Shown piece by piece: positions 8,065 to 18,258 of a stretch of 64,000 nucleotides of DNA (position 1 is the stretch's first letter; every line of letters begins with the position of its first letter). The notes under the pieces were generated by a model. That model was not told where the DNA came from. It searched no databases and saw only the letters and a program-made list of their open reading frames with translations. The position numbers were made by a program, and so were the translations under genes. Origin of the DNA: Phenylobacterium sp. CCH9-H3 (GTDB taxonomy: Bacteria > Pseudomonadota > Alphaproteobacteria > Caulobacterales > Caulobacteraceae); NCBI RefSeq assembly GCF_001557235.1, contig NZ_LSJI01000225.1:7989-71988 (forward strand), written 5' to 3'.

Positions 8065-9237
8065 ATGCTGCTCGAGGGCTTGAAGGTCGTGGAGATGGCC
8101 ACCTGGGTCGCCGGGCCCAGCGCCGCGGCGGTCCTGGCCGACTGGGGCGCCGAGGTGGTCAAGGTCGAAAGCCCGATCGGGGACGCCACCCGCGTCTACT
8201 ATCCCGACACCGCCGAGGCCCCGGGCAATCCCATCTTCACCAACGAGAACCGCGGCAAGAAGGGCGTGGTCCTCGACATCTCCAAGCCCGCGGGGCGCGA
8301 GGCGCTGAAGGCCCTGCTGCGACAGGCCGACATCTTCGTCACCAACGTCCGGCCCGGATCCATGAAGCGGCTGGGCCTGGACTACGACGCCCTGAAGGCC
8401 GAGATGCCGACCCTGATCTACGCCGCGGTCACGGGATACGGCCTGGTGGGACCGGAGGCCGACACGCCGGCCTTCGACATGACCGCCTTCTGGACCCGCT
8501 CTGGCGTCGCCCACGCCACCATCCCCCCCGACCAGGAGCCCTTCGCCTCACGCCCGGGATTCGGCGATCATGTGACGGCGCTGGCCACCGTCTCAGCGAT
8601 CCTGGCAGCGGTTCACGAGCGCCATTCGACGGGTCGCGGCCGCTTGGTGGAGACCAGCCTGCTTAGGGCCGGCGCCTATGCGATCAGTTGGGACCTGGCG
8701 ATCCAGCTCCGCTACGGCCATGTGGTCACCGCCCAGCCGCGCGACGAGCGGCCGGGGCCGATCTCGGGCTTCTTCCGCACCAAGGACGACCGCTGGCTGC
8801 TGCTGCTGCCCCGCACCCTGGATTGCTTCGCCCAGTTGATGATCGCCCTGCACCGGCCCGAGATCCTCGCCGAGCCGCGCTACGATCCGCCGGTGACGGA
8901 CATGGAGACGGTCCGCGAGATCCGGGCCATCGTCGACGAGGCCTTCGCGCAGATGACCCTGGCTGAGGTCGGCGAGCGGTTGACGGCGGGCGATCTCGCC
9001 TGGGCGCCCATGGGGACGCTGGCCGAGCTCGCCGAGGCGGACTTCGCCCGGGACGCAGGCTGTTTCGAGTTCGTGGACGACGGCTGGGGCCAGACCTTTC
9101 GCGTGCCCGCCTCGCCCGCACGCTTCCCGGAAGGCGCGCCGAAGGTCAGCCGGCCTGCGCCCAAGCTGGGCGAGCACACCCGCGAGGTGCTGGAGGCCGC
9201 GGGCCTGACACCCGACGAGATCGCGGCGCTGCTCTAG
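8065..9237 (+). CDS. CaiB/BaiF (class III) CoA-transferase
   Basis: 390-residue member of the formyl-CoA/carnitine CoA-transferase family, moving CoA between acyl-CoA and a free acid. Visible: the LLEGLKVVEMATWVAGPSAA start, LADWGAEVVKVESP, NRGKKGVVLDI and AFDMTAFWTRSG near residue 140-150, which places an acidic residue where the family has its catalytic Asp. ATG at 8065 is supported by GGAGG ten bases upstream; longer in-frame starts lack a ribosome site. It is divergent from the double TetR regulator and probably functions with the acyl-CoA ligase on the other strand. Confidence 0.9.
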   Translation: MLLEGLKVVEMATWVAGPSAAAVLADWGAEVVKVESPIGDATRVYYPDTAEAPGNPIFTNENRGKKGVVLDISKPAGREALKALLRQADIFVTNVRPGSMKRLGLDYDALKAEMPTLIYAAVTGYGLVGPEADTPAFDMTAFWTRSGVAHATIPPDQEPFASRPGFGDHVTALATVSAILAAVHERHSTGRGRLVETSLLRAGAYAISWDLAIQLRYGHVVTAQPRDERPGPISGFFRTKDDRWLLLLPRTLDCFAQLMIALHRPEILAEPRYDPPVTDMETVREIRAIVDEAFAQMTLAEVGERLTAGDLAWAPMGTLAELAEADFARDAGCFEFVDDGWGQTFRVPASPARFPEGAPKVSRPAPKLGEHTREVLEAAGLTPDEIAALL

Positions 9238-9333
9238 CGGGCGCCCGCAGCCGTCGATCGACCGTTGATCTCGTTGCGGCTTGTACGGGGCCCGCGCCGG
9301 CGCGAACCTCCTCCCGTGGCAGGGGGATCGAGC

Positions 9334-10905
9334 ATGGGCATATCGCGGCGGGCGTTCCTGGAACGCGTGGGCAAGGCCGGCGGCTACGGCGCGCTGTTCG
9401 TCACCATGCAGGGCCTCGGGCTCCTGGCGGCGCCGCGGGCCTATGCCGGGCCGCCCAAGCTTCCGGCCGGCAGTGGCAAGGGCGTCAAGGTGGCCGTGCT
9501 CGGCGCCGGGATCGCGGGCCTGGTCGCCGCCTACGAACTGCGCAAGGCCGGCTATGAGGTGACGGTGCTGGAGGCTCAGGACCGTCCAGGCGGCCGCGCC
9601 TGGAGCGTCCGCCGGGGCACGGTGATCCGGCAGATGGACCGGCCGGACCAGGTCGTCGACTGGGAGGATGGCCGCCACCACTACATGAACGCCGGCCCCG
9701 CCCGGATCCCCCAGACGCACCACGCGATCCTCGGCTACTGCCGCGACCTCAACGTGCCGCTGGAGGTGATGGTCAATGGCAACCGCACCGCCAAGCTGGA
9801 CTATGCCGGCAAGGTGGTCACCAACGGCCAGGCGATCAATGACACCCGCGGCGCCTTCTCCGAACTGCTGGCCAAGGCCATCGACAAGGGCGCGCTCGAC
9901 CGCGAACTGACCGGCGTCGATAAGCAGCGGCTGATGGGCTATCTCGGCGCCTACGGCGACCTCGACCCCAAGCACATCTATTCCGGCGCCGGCGCCCGGT
10001 CGGGCTTCAAGAACCACCCCGGCGGCTATGCCCACCCGCCCAGCGGCGTCGATCCGCTCCGGCTGTCCGACCTGATGCAGGCGCAGTTCTGGGGCATCTC
10101 GGGCTTCTTCGAAGAACTGATCGAGATGCAGGCCACCATGCTGCAGCCGGTCGGCGGCATGGATCGCATCAGCTACGCGCTCTACGATCAGGTGAAGCCG
10201 TCGGTGACCTTCGGCGCGGTGGTGAAGGAGATTCGCCGCGCCGGCCGAGGCGCCAGGATTGTCTATTCGGCTGGCGGCGCGGCCCGCACCCTGGACGCCG
10301 ACCATGTGGTCGTGACCATCCCGCTGCCGGTCCTCGCCAAGATCCCGTCCGACTTCTCGCCGCGGGTGCAGGCGGCCATCGTCTCGGGAGGCAAGACCTA
10401 TCCGCACGGCACCAAGGTGGCCTGGCAGAGCCGGCGCTTCTGGGAGCAGGACGACTACCAGTTCGGCGGCCTGGGCTGGACCGACCAGCCCAATGAGCTG
10501 ATCTGGTATCCGTCCGGCGGCTTCGGTGAGAAGACCGGCGTCATCATGGGGGCCTACTCCATCGGCTTCTCAGGCATCCTCAACCCGCCGAAATACGCCG
10601 GCATGTCGTTCGAGGAGCGCTATGCCGTCTCACGCGCGGTGATCGACAAGTTCCATCCCGGCCGCGGCAAGGAGCTGGAAAAGCCCTTCACCGTCTCATG
10701 GAAGCAGACGCCCTTTGCCGAAGGGGTGTCCGTCGGGTGGAGCGAGAACCAGCGCTCGACGGACTATGCCGAGCTCTGCAAGCCGGACGGCCCGTTCTAC
10801 TTCGCCGGCGAGCACATGAGCTACATCAACGCCTGGCAGGAAGGCGCCGCGCTGGCGGCGCACGAGGCGATCCAGCTGATCCAGGCGCGGGTCTCCGCGG
10901 CCTGA
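9334..10905 (+). CDS. Tat-exported flavin monoamine oxidase family protein
   Basis: 523 residues. It starts MGISRRAFLERVGKAGG, a twin-arginine leader, followed by a hydrophobic stretch ending in AYA. The FAD-binding Rossmann motif VAVLGAGIAGLVAAYELRKA is at about residues 53-72 and is followed by VTVLEAQDRPGGRAWS. The C-terminal FAD region reads YFAGEHMSY. The family oxidises amines or L-amino acids to imines and hydrogen peroxide. ATG at 9334 has AGGGGG about 8 bases upstream. It follows the CoA-transferase by about 100 bp. Substrate is unknown. Confidence 0.88.
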   Translation: MGISRRAFLERVGKAGGYGALFVTMQGLGLLAAPRAYAGPPKLPAGSGKGVKVAVLGAGIAGLVAAYELRKAGYEVTVLEAQDRPGGRAWSVRRGTVIRQMDRPDQVVDWEDGRHHYMNAGPARIPQTHHAILGYCRDLNVPLEVMVNGNRTAKLDYAGKVVTNGQAINDTRGAFSELLAKAIDKGALDRELTGVDKQRLMGYLGAYGDLDPKHIYSGAGARSGFKNHPGGYAHPPSGVDPLRLSDLMQAQFWGISGFFEELIEMQATMLQPVGGMDRISYALYDQVKPSVTFGAVVKEIRRAGRGARIVYSAGGAARTLDADHVVVTIPLPVLAKIPSDFSPRVQAAIVSGGKTYPHGTKVAWQSRRFWEQDDYQFGGLGWTDQPNELIWYPSGGFGEKTGVIMGAYSIGFSGILNPPKYAGMSFEERYAVSRAVIDKFHPGRGKELEKPFTVSWKQTPFAEGVSVGWSENQRSTDYAELCKPDGPFYFAGEHMSYINAWQEGAALAAHEAIQLIQARVSAA

Positions 10906-10925
10906 CGCGTCTGCCGATCCAGAAA

Positions 10926-10958
10926 TGAAAAAGGGCCGCGCGGTTCGCCGCGCGGCCC
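10926..10958 (-). terminator. rho-independent terminator of the URC/upp transcript
   Basis: GGGCCGCGCGG (10933-10943), loop TTCG, CCGCGCGGCCC (10948-10958): an 11-bp perfect stem. Read on the minus strand it is followed by TTTTTC, a proper U-run, so it terminates the leftward transcript ending with upp. On the plus strand no U-run follows, although the hairpin also sits 27 bp after the amine oxidase stop. Confidence 0.85.
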
Positions 10959-11129
10959 GAAGTTCGAGGAAGGAGAACGCCCCGAGAGGGCAAGGCCACT
11001 GTGTGACCGACGTTCACCTGCCGACAGAGGACACCGGTGTCGCGAGTCGGATTTGCCGCAAGACGCCCAGGATCGAAGCACGATCGACCCCGGGCGCCTG
11101 AATCCACGGCAAGGCCCGGCCCCTGAGAC

Positions 11130-11771
11130 TCAGCGCGTGCCGTACATCCGGTCCCCGGCGTCGCCCAGGCCGGGCAGGATGTAGCCATGGTCGTTCAGCC
11201 GCTCGTCGACGGCGGCTGTCCAGAGGCGGACCCCGGGATGGTGGCCGTGGAATTTCGACACGCCCTCCGGCGAGGCCAGCAGGCAGGCCATGCGGATATC
11301 CCGGGCCCCCGCTTCGAGCAGGCGGTCGACCGCCGCGATGGCCGTATTGCCGGTGGCCAGCATCGGGTCGATCACCACGACCGCGCGCTCGGCGATGTCG
11401 GCCGGGGCCTTGAAGTAGTACTCCACGCAGGCCAGCGTCTGGGGATCGCGGTAGAGGCCGACGTGGGCCACGCGCGCGGCGGGAACCAGCTCCAGCATCC
11501 CGTCCAGCATGCCCATTCCCGACCGCAGGATCGGCGCGAACACCAGCTTCTTGCCGGCGAGCTGCGGCGCCTTCATCCGCGACAGAGGGGTCTCGATCTC
11601 GACCTCTTCCAGCCGCAGGTCGCGGGTCACCTCGTAGCAGAGCAGCGCGCCGATCTCCTTGAGCAGCTGCCGGAAGCTCTTGGTCGAGGTGTCCTTCTTC
11701 CGCATCAGGGTCAGCTTGTGCTGCACCAGCGGGTGGTCGACGACAGTGACGCCCTTCGTCTCGCGAACCAT
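11130..11771 (-). CDS. upp: uracil phosphoribosyltransferase
   Basis: 213 residues. Converts uracil and PRPP to UMP and pyrophosphate. Visible family landmarks: [17 protein letters not shown] at the N-terminus, [18 protein letters not shown], the PRPP-binding loop [14 protein letters not shown], and the C-terminal uracil-binding segment [20 protein letters not shown]. Start at ATG 11771, with GAGGGG upstream. It follows the DUF1688 gene by 12 bases in a three-gene operon. UPRT is also the URC6 step of the URC uracil catabolic pathway, so it may serve catabolism as well as salvage. A strong terminator follows. Confidence 0.97.
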   Translation of the reverse strand: MVRETKGVTVVDHPLVQHKLTLMRKKDTSTKSFRQLLKEIGALLCYEVTRDLRLEEVEIETPLSRMKAPQLAGKKLVFAPILRSGMGMLDGMLELVPAARVAHVGLYRDPQTLACVEYYFKAPADIAERAVVVIDPMLATGNTAIAAVDRLLEAGARDIRMACLLASPEGVSKFHGHHPGVRLWTAAVDERLNDHGYILPGLGDAGDRMYGTR

Positions 11772-11783
11772 CTTCAAGTCCCC

Positions 11784-12947
11784 TCAGAAAACCGTGCCGT
11801 CGGAGATGACGGCGATGGGCGGCGACAGGTCGGGCCGCTTCGCCTGCGCGATCCGCCGGCCCGCGGCCCACGACCCGCCCTCGAGGACCCGCGCCAGCGG
11901 AAAGTCCTCGGCGCTGACGCCCAGGCGGTCGCGCACCAGCGGCGCCAGCTTGTCGAGGAGGGCCACGGTCAGCGAGCGCCATCCCACGACCAAGGCGCTG
12001 TCGACGGGATGGCCGCGCGATGCATCCTCGGGATCCTTGAGGACCAGCACGCCCGTGTCCACGAACAGCCCGCCGTTCCGATACTCGGCCAGGCCGGTCA
12101 GGCCGTCGATATCGACCACCTGGACGCCCGCCGCCTGTAGCGGTTCGATCAGCGAATAGCTCATCCACTGGCTGAGCTTGTGCAGGGGGACGTAGCCCTC
12201 GATCGCGGGGTGGGTCCAGCAGTCGCCCAGCGGCGCGCCGCCCAGGGTCAGGCGGCCGGGCCAGATGGGGCCCAACGCCTGCAACAGGACGTCGAGGATG
12301 ACCGGCGCCGGAAGCCGGCCATCCGCGGCGCGCCCGGCCATGACGTCGAACAGCGAGCCGGGCCGGCCCACCGCCTCGCCAAGCCGCCGCAGAAGCGCCG
12401 CGCGCCCCTCCAGGCCGACGAGCGGGTTGTCGGCGGAAACCTGGAACGCCGCCGCGATCATCGCCGCATCCACCTTGTCCAGCGCATCGGCGCGCAGGGG
12501 ATCGGCCGGGTCGGACGACAGGGCGCCGGACTCGAAAAACCGCAGCGACGCCACGCCCAGCCCTTCGGACCGCCCCAGCACCGCCCCGGTAACGGCGTCG
12601 CGGTAGCGCCAGGCCGAGCCCGCGCCGGCGTCCAGCAGCACCGACGGGATCACCAGGTCGAAGGCCGCACGCCCCAGGGCCGCCGGATCGGACGGCTTCT
12701 CCCGCTCGTCCCACAAGTCGCGCCCTTCGACGACGAAGTGCCGCCAGCGGGCGTGGAACGGGACCTTGAGGTCGGGATAGTTCAGCCGCACCGTCTCGGC
12801 CGTCAGGTCGGCCGCCGCCGCCAGCCGCCCCATGTCCACGCGCCATTCCGCCAGGCCGCCCGCTTCGGCGATGGCCAGCATCTCGTGGGCGCGGCTCCGC
12901 ACCGCCGCCGCGGACAGAAGCCCGCGGGCGGTCTCGCTCTCGTTCAC
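11784..12947 (-). CDS. URC4: DUF1688 protein, URC4-type uracil catabolism
   Basis: 387-residue DUF1688 protein. URC4, its fungal relative, is needed for the URC uracil degradation pathway, in which uracil becomes UMP and is eventually broken to urea and 3-hydroxypropionate; the exact reaction of URC4 is not settled. Recognisable features are an Arg-rich N-terminus (AAAVRSRAHEMLA), FHARWRHF, SVLLDAGAGSAWRY, and a C-terminal block with GDCWTHPAIEGYVPLHKLSQ followed by WMSYSLIEPL. The GTG start at 12947 is 2 bases after the previous stop, with AAGGA just upstream. The operon order URC1-URC4-upp supports the assignment. Confidence 0.9.
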   Translation of the reverse strand: MNESETARGLLSAAAVRSRAHEMLAIAEAGGLAEWRVDMGRLAAAADLTAETVRLNYPDLKVPFHARWRHFVVEGRDLWDEREKPSDPAALGRAAFDLVIPSVLLDAGAGSAWRYRDAVTGAVLGRSEGLGVASLRFFESGALSSDPADPLRADALDKVDAAMIAAAFQVSADNPLVGLEGRAALLRRLGEAVGRPGSLFDVMAGRAADGRLPAPVILDVLLQALGPIWPGRLTLGGAPLGDCWTHPAIEGYVPLHKLSQWMSYSLIEPLQAAGVQVVDIDGLTGLAEYRNGGLFVDTGVLVLKDPEDASRGHPVDSALVVGWRSLTVALLDKLAPLVRDRLGVSAEDFPLARVLEGGSWAAGRRIAQAKRPDLSPPIAVISDGTVF

Positions 12948-12949
12948 GC

Positions 12950-14206
12950 CTAGAATTCCTTCAGATCCCGGCCGACCGTCTTCTTGAGGTCTTCCGCCGA
13001 CGGCGCGCCTTCCGGCGTGAAATAGCCGGCAGCCTTCTTGGCCTCCATCTCCACGCTGGCGTCCGGGGGGACCAGCTCGTCCGGGATCGGCACCCGCTCC
13101 CCGATCTCGATCCCGCCGCCGACCAGGGCGTCGTACTTCATGTTGGACATCGAGACGAAGCGGTCGATCCGCCGGATGCCCAGCCAGTGGATGATGTCGG
13201 GCATCAGCTGCTGGAAGCGGGCGTCCTGCACCCCGGCCACGCATTCGGTGCGCTCGAAATAGGTCGCCGCCTGGTCGCCGCCCGGCTGCCGCTTGCGCGC
13301 ATTGTAGACGAGGAACTTGGTCACCTCGCCCAGCGCTCGGCCTTCCTTGCGGTTGTAGACGATCAGGCCGGTCCCACCGTCCTGAGCCTGTCGCGTCGCC
13401 TCCTCGATCCCGTGGGTGAGGTAGGGACGGCAGGTGCAGATGTCCGAGCCGAAGACGTCCGAGCCGTTGCATTCGTCATGCACGCGGCAGGTAAGCGGGA
13501 CCGAGCGATCGCCCAGCTTCGTCGCATCACCGAAGATGTAGAGCGTGATCCCACCGATGGGCGGGAGGAACACCTGCATGTCGGGCCGGGTCACCAGCTC
13601 CGGATACATGCCGCCGGTCTGTTCGAAGAGCGTCCGGCGCAGGGTCTGTTCGTCCACGCCGAACCGCGCCGCCACGCCGGGCAGATGCCAGACGGGGTCG
13701 ATGGCGGCCTTGGTCACCGCGATGTCGCCGGTTTCGTACAACACCTTGCCGTCGGCCCTCAGCCGGCCGGCGCGCATGGCGTCGGCGATCTCGGGCAGCG
13801 TCAGCCGGGCCTTGGTGACCGCGATGGTCGGGCGGATGTCGACACCCTCGGCGATCTCGGCGGCGAAGTCCTCGGCGATGCGGGCGCCCCAGGGATCCAG
13901 CGAGACGATCTTGCCCGCCTCGCTCCACTGCGGGTGCGGCCCCACCGGCACGACCGGATGGGTGTTGACCAGCTCCGGGCGGATCATCGGATCCATGGCG
14001 CCCGAGGCCACCGCCAGCGCCCGATAGACGGAATAGGCGCCGCCGTGGGCGCCGATGGCGTTGCGGTCGGTCCCGGCGTTCGCCGTGGCGATGACGGGGC
14101 CGCGTTCGCGGGCGGTGGACGCATCCCAGACGATCGGAAAGCGGCTGGCCGCGCCCGTGCCCGGGTGCGACGTCAGGCGGATATGCGATGTCCTGTTGCC
14201 GGACAT
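12950..14206 (-). CDS. URC1: GTP cyclohydrolase II-like protein, URC1 type
   Basis: 418 residues. The C-terminal half is a GTP cyclohydrolase II fold. The zinc cysteines are kept in CRVHDECNGSDVFGS and DICTC (Cys246, Cys257, Cys259), and YNRKEGRALGEVTKF matches the GCHII YxRQEGRG region. The ~215-residue N-terminal part does not resemble the DHBP synthase of RibBA. GCHII relatives with this architecture are URC1, which acts in uracil catabolism rather than riboflavin synthesis. ATG at 14206 follows GGAGG. It heads the operon URC1-URC4-upp and is divergent from urease, which would remove the urea formed. A leader hairpin lies at 14231-14266. Confidence 0.88.
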   Translation of the reverse strand: MSGNRTSHIRLTSHPGTGAASRFPIVWDASTARERGPVIATANAGTDRNAIGAHGGAYSVYRALAVASGAMDPMIRPELVNTHPVVPVGPHPQWSEAGKIVSLDPWGARIAEDFAAEIAEGVDIRPTIAVTKARLTLPEIADAMRAGRLRADGKVLYETGDIAVTKAAIDPVWHLPGVAARFGVDEQTLRRTLFEQTGGMYPELVTRPDMQVFLPPIGGITLYIFGDATKLGDRSVPLTCRVHDECNGSDVFGSDICTCRPYLTHGIEEATRQAQDGGTGLIVYNRKEGRALGEVTKFLVYNARKRQPGGDQAATYFERTECVAGVQDARFQQLMPDIIHWLGIRRIDRFVSMSNMKYDALVGGGIEIGERVPIPDELVPPDASVEMEAKKAAGYFTPEGAPSAEDLKKTVGRDLKEF

Positions 14207-14226
14207 AGGGCTCGAACCTCCAGAGT

Positions 14227-14266
14227 CGAAAAGGCCCTGTCGCCGGGTTCGCCGGCGCAGGGCCTT
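14227..14266 (-). promoter_or_regulatory. leader hairpin followed by TTTT upstream of URC1 (possible attenuator)
   Basis: AAGGCCCTG (14231-14239) pairs with CAGGGCCTT (14258-14266), with an inner GC-rich stem. Read leftward it is followed by TTTTCG, then the URC1 ribosome site. It has terminator form but lies 25-60 bases before URC1, so it could attenuate leftward transcription. Alternatively it insulates the divergent urease and URC promoters. Confidence 0.5.
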
Positions 14267-14330
14267 TGAGAGACGAGCATGATCCTGGCGCTCCGACTTG
14301 GCAAGAAATCCCGAAGGCGGTCCAAAAGGC

Positions 14331-14386
14331 GGCGCCCAAAAACCGGGCGCCGGCGGTTGACGCATGCACGCACCCCAGCGTTGTCT
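14331..14386 (+). promoter_or_regulatory. hairpin and weak sigma70-like promoter before ureD
   Basis: GGCGCCC (14331-14337), 7-base loop, GGGCGCC (14345-14351) is followed at once by TTGACG (14357-14362), a fair -35 element. The -10 match (TTGTCT near 14381) is poor. No convincing sigma-54 site was found in this divergent region. Confidence 0.3.
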
Positions 14387-14419
14387 GGACACCTCCGACG
14401 CGCGCCTCAGGGTGAGCCC

Positions 14420-15253
14420 GTGATCCAGGGGCCTGCTTCTCTGCCGGAACTGCCAAAACTGCAGCGCGCACGTGGCGCCGGGCGCATCGTCGTGGCCGCC
14501 GATGGCGGGCGCACGCGGCTGGTGCGCCTGTTCCAGGACGGCTGCGGCAAGATCCGGCTGCCGCGCGACGCTCGCGCCGTCGGGCTCGAGGCTGTCCTCA
14601 TCAATTCGTCCGGCGGACTGACGGGCGGCGACCACATGGAGTGGCTGGCCACCGCCGGCGACGGCGGCCGCCTGACGCTGTCGACCCAGGCCTGCGAGAA
14701 GGTCTACCGCGCCCGCGATGGCGAGGCTCGGCAGCGGGTCGGCCTGATCCTGGGCGAACGGGCCCGACTCGACTGGCTTCCGCAGGAGACCATTCTGTTC
14801 GACGGCGGCGCCCTGTCGCGCACGCTGGAAGCCGACCTGGCTGCGGGCGCGCGCCTGCTGGCGGTTGAGGCGGTGATCCTCGGCCGCACCGCCATGGCCG
14901 AGACCGTGCGCCACGGCCTGCTGCGCGATCGCTGGCGGATCCGCCGCGAGGGCCGGCTCGTGTTCGCCGACGATCTGCGCCTGGACGGCGCCATCGCGGA
15001 ACTGGCCGCCCAGGCGCCGGTGCTGGACGGCGGCCGCGCCTTCGCCTCGCTGCTGCTGGTGGACGAGGATGCCGGGCGCCTGCTGACGCCGCTGCGGGCC
15101 GCGCTGGGAAAGCATGGCGGCGCCAGCGTCTTCGATGGCAAGCTGTTCGCCCGCGTCGTCGCGCCCGACGGCTTCGCCCTGCGCGAGGCGCTGCTTCCGG
15201 CGCTGGAGATTCTGCGCGACGGCGAGCCCCTGCCCCGGGTCTGGAGGACCTGA
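14420..15253 (+). CDS. ureD: urease accessory protein UreD
   Basis: 277 residues with the GTG start at 14420, the usual UreD length. An in-frame ATG at 14279 would add 47 Arg-rich residues that run through two intergenic hairpins, so it is rejected. UreD (UreH) is the scaffold on which UreF and UreG assemble for nickel insertion into apo-urease. Visible: LINSSGGLTGGD, STQACEKVYRA, DWLPQETILFDG and LGRTAMAE. The stop abuts the ureA ATG (TGAATG). Confidence 0.93.
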   Translation: MIQGPASLPELPKLQRARGAGRIVVAADGGRTRLVRLFQDGCGKIRLPRDARAVGLEAVLINSSGGLTGGDHMEWLATAGDGGRLTLSTQACEKVYRARDGEARQRVGLILGERARLDWLPQETILFDGGALSRTLEADLAAGARLLAVEAVILGRTAMAETVRHGLLRDRWRIRREGRLVFADDLRLDGAIAELAAQAPVLDGGRAFASLLLVDEDAGRLLTPLRAALGKHGGASVFDGKLFARVVAPDGFALREALLPALEILRDGEPLPRVWRT

Positions 15254-15556
15254 ATGAACCTGACGCCTCGCGAGAAAGACAAGCTGCTGGTCGCCATGGC
15301 CGCCGAGGTCGCGCGCAAGCGTCTGGCCCGCGGCGTGAAGCTGAATCACCCGGAGACGATCGCCCTGATCACCGACTTCGTGGTCGAGGGCGCCCGCGAC
15401 GGCCGCAGCGTCGCCGACCTGATGGAGGCCGGCGCCCACGTCGTCGGCCGCGGCCAGGTCATGGAAGGCATCGCCGAGATGATCCACGACGTGCAGGTCG
15501 AAGCCACCTTTCCCGACGGCACCAAGCTGGTGACCGTCCACCACCCGATCCGCTGA
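15254..15556 (+). CDS. ureA: urease gamma subunit
   Basis: 100 residues, the standard length of the UreA subunit. It begins [20 protein letters not shown] and includes [18 protein letters not shown] and [20 protein letters not shown], all characteristic of urease gamma. It forms the (alpha-beta-gamma)3 holoenzyme with UreB and UreC. Starts directly after the ureD stop. An extra small gene separates it from ureB. Confidence 0.97.
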   Translation: MNLTPREKDKLLVAMAAEVARKRLARGVKLNHPETIALITDFVVEGARDGRSVADLMEAGAHVVGRGQVMEGIAEMIHDVQVEATFPDGTKLVTVHHPIR

Positions 15557-15567
15557 GGAAAACGACG

Positions 15568-15798
15568 ATGCAACGCAAGACCTGGAACAGGATCATTCCC
15601 ACAGTCGCCGCCCTGTCGGCCACCGTGGTCGCCGGCCTGCCAGCTTCCGCCCATGAGGGCCATCACGAGCACATGGAAGCGGTGCAGGCCCTGCGCCATC
15701 TGGTCTCGCAGCCCGACCACCAGATCGCGTTCGCCGCGCTCATCGTCCTGGCCGCGGCCGCCGGCTGGGGCTGGCGCCGGGCGAAGGCGCGCAAGTGA
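15568..15798 (+). CDS. small His-rich membrane protein inside the urease operon
   Basis: 76 residues. ATG at 15568 lies 11 bases after ureA in a GAGGAAAACGACG context. The N-terminus is a signal peptide ([20 protein letters not shown], cleavage near ASA). It is followed by a histidine-rich stretch [12 protein letters not shown], an acidic/His loop HLVSQPDHQ, one transmembrane helix [17 protein letters not shown] and a basic tail RRAKARK. The topology puts the histidines in the periplasm and the Lys/Arg tail in the cytoplasm. The stop overlaps ureB by GTGA, so translation is coupled. The AHEGH-type start recalls HupE/UreJ proteins but the rest of that family is absent. A role in nickel handling is inference. 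Confidence 0.8.
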   Translation: MQRKTWNRIIPTVAALSATVVAGLPASAHEGHHEHMEAVQALRHLVSQPDHQIAFAALIVLAAAAGWGWRRAKARK

Positions 15799-16099
15799 TC
15801 CCGGGCGAGATCATCCCGGCCGACGGCGAGATCGAGCTCAACGCCGGGGCCGCCGTCGTGACGCTGCGCGTGGCCAACACCGGGGACCGGCCGATCCAGG
15901 TGGGCAGCCATTACCACTTCTTCGAGACCAACCCGGCCCTGGGTTTCGACCGGGCCGCCGCCCGCGGCATGCGCCTGGACATCCCGGCGGGCACGGCCGT
16001 CCGCTTCGAGCCCGGCCAGTCGCGCGAGGTGACCCTCGTGCCCTTCGGCGGCGCGCGCGTGGTCTACGGCTTCCGGCAAGACGTCATGGGCGGGCTCTG

Positions 16100-16100
<1 letters not shown>
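15795..16100 (+). CDS. ureB: urease beta subunit
   Basis: 101 residues. It begins (GTG) [17 protein letters not shown] and contains [29 protein letters not shown] and [16 protein letters not shown], the full UreB pattern. It overlaps the small His-rich gene by four bases and ureC by one base (TGATG). Beta subunit of the three-subunit bacterial urease. Confidence 0.97.
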
Positions 16101-17802
<1,702 letters not shown>

Positions 17803-17806
<4 letters not shown>

Positions 17807-18258
17807 CTACGATCACCGACATCCTGCCCGCCGGCGCCTGGACGGGCGATCCCGCCGATCGGGTGACGCTGGACTACGACGGCCGCCACCGCCGGCGGAT
17901 CGTGCTGACCGGCGCGTCCGGCGCCGAGTACCTGCTGGACCTCGCCGAGGCGACGCACCTGAAGGACGGCGATGGGCTGCAGCTGCCCGGCGGCGGCGTG
18001 GTGGCCGTCGTGGCGAGGCCCGAACCGCTTCTGGAGATCACCGCCCACACGCCGGCGGAGTTGATCCGCCTCGCCTGGCATATCGGCAATCGGCACCTCG
18101 CCGCCCAGGTCTTCGCCGACCGCATCCTGATCCGCCGTGACCACGTGATCGCCCACATGCTCCAGCACCAGGGCGCGCATGTGCGCGAAGTCATGGCGCC
18201 GTTCGATCCGGAAGGCGGGGCCTATCATGACCACGGGGCCCACGATCATGCCCACTGA
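17803..18258 (+). CDS. ureE: urease accessory protein UreE (nickel chaperone)
   Basis: 151 residues from a TTG codon at 17803 that overlaps the ureC stop. Contains an N-terminal peptide-binding-like domain ([20 protein letters not shown]), [20 protein letters not shown] typical of the UreE metal-binding domain with its conserved His, and a His-rich tail ([11 protein letters not shown]) for nickel. AGAGG lies 11 bases before the TTG; no ATG fits the conserved N-terminus. Delivers Ni to the UreD-F-G complex. Confidence 0.93.

Noticed and set aside
8593-10407. 604-codon minus-strand open frame opposite the CoA-transferase and amine oxidase
   Set aside because: Antisense to two well-supported genes with ribosome sites; no motif in its translation.
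14270-14420. Sigma-54 promoter (GG-N10-GC) in front of urease
   Set aside because: TTGGCAAGAAATCCC near 14298 resembles only the -24 half; no TTGC at the right distance.
14207-15544. Long open frame on the minus strand continuing the URC1 gene upstream through ureD and ureA
   Set aside because: It is antisense to clear urease genes. URC1 has a good ATG with GGAGG at 14206, and the extension has no family features.
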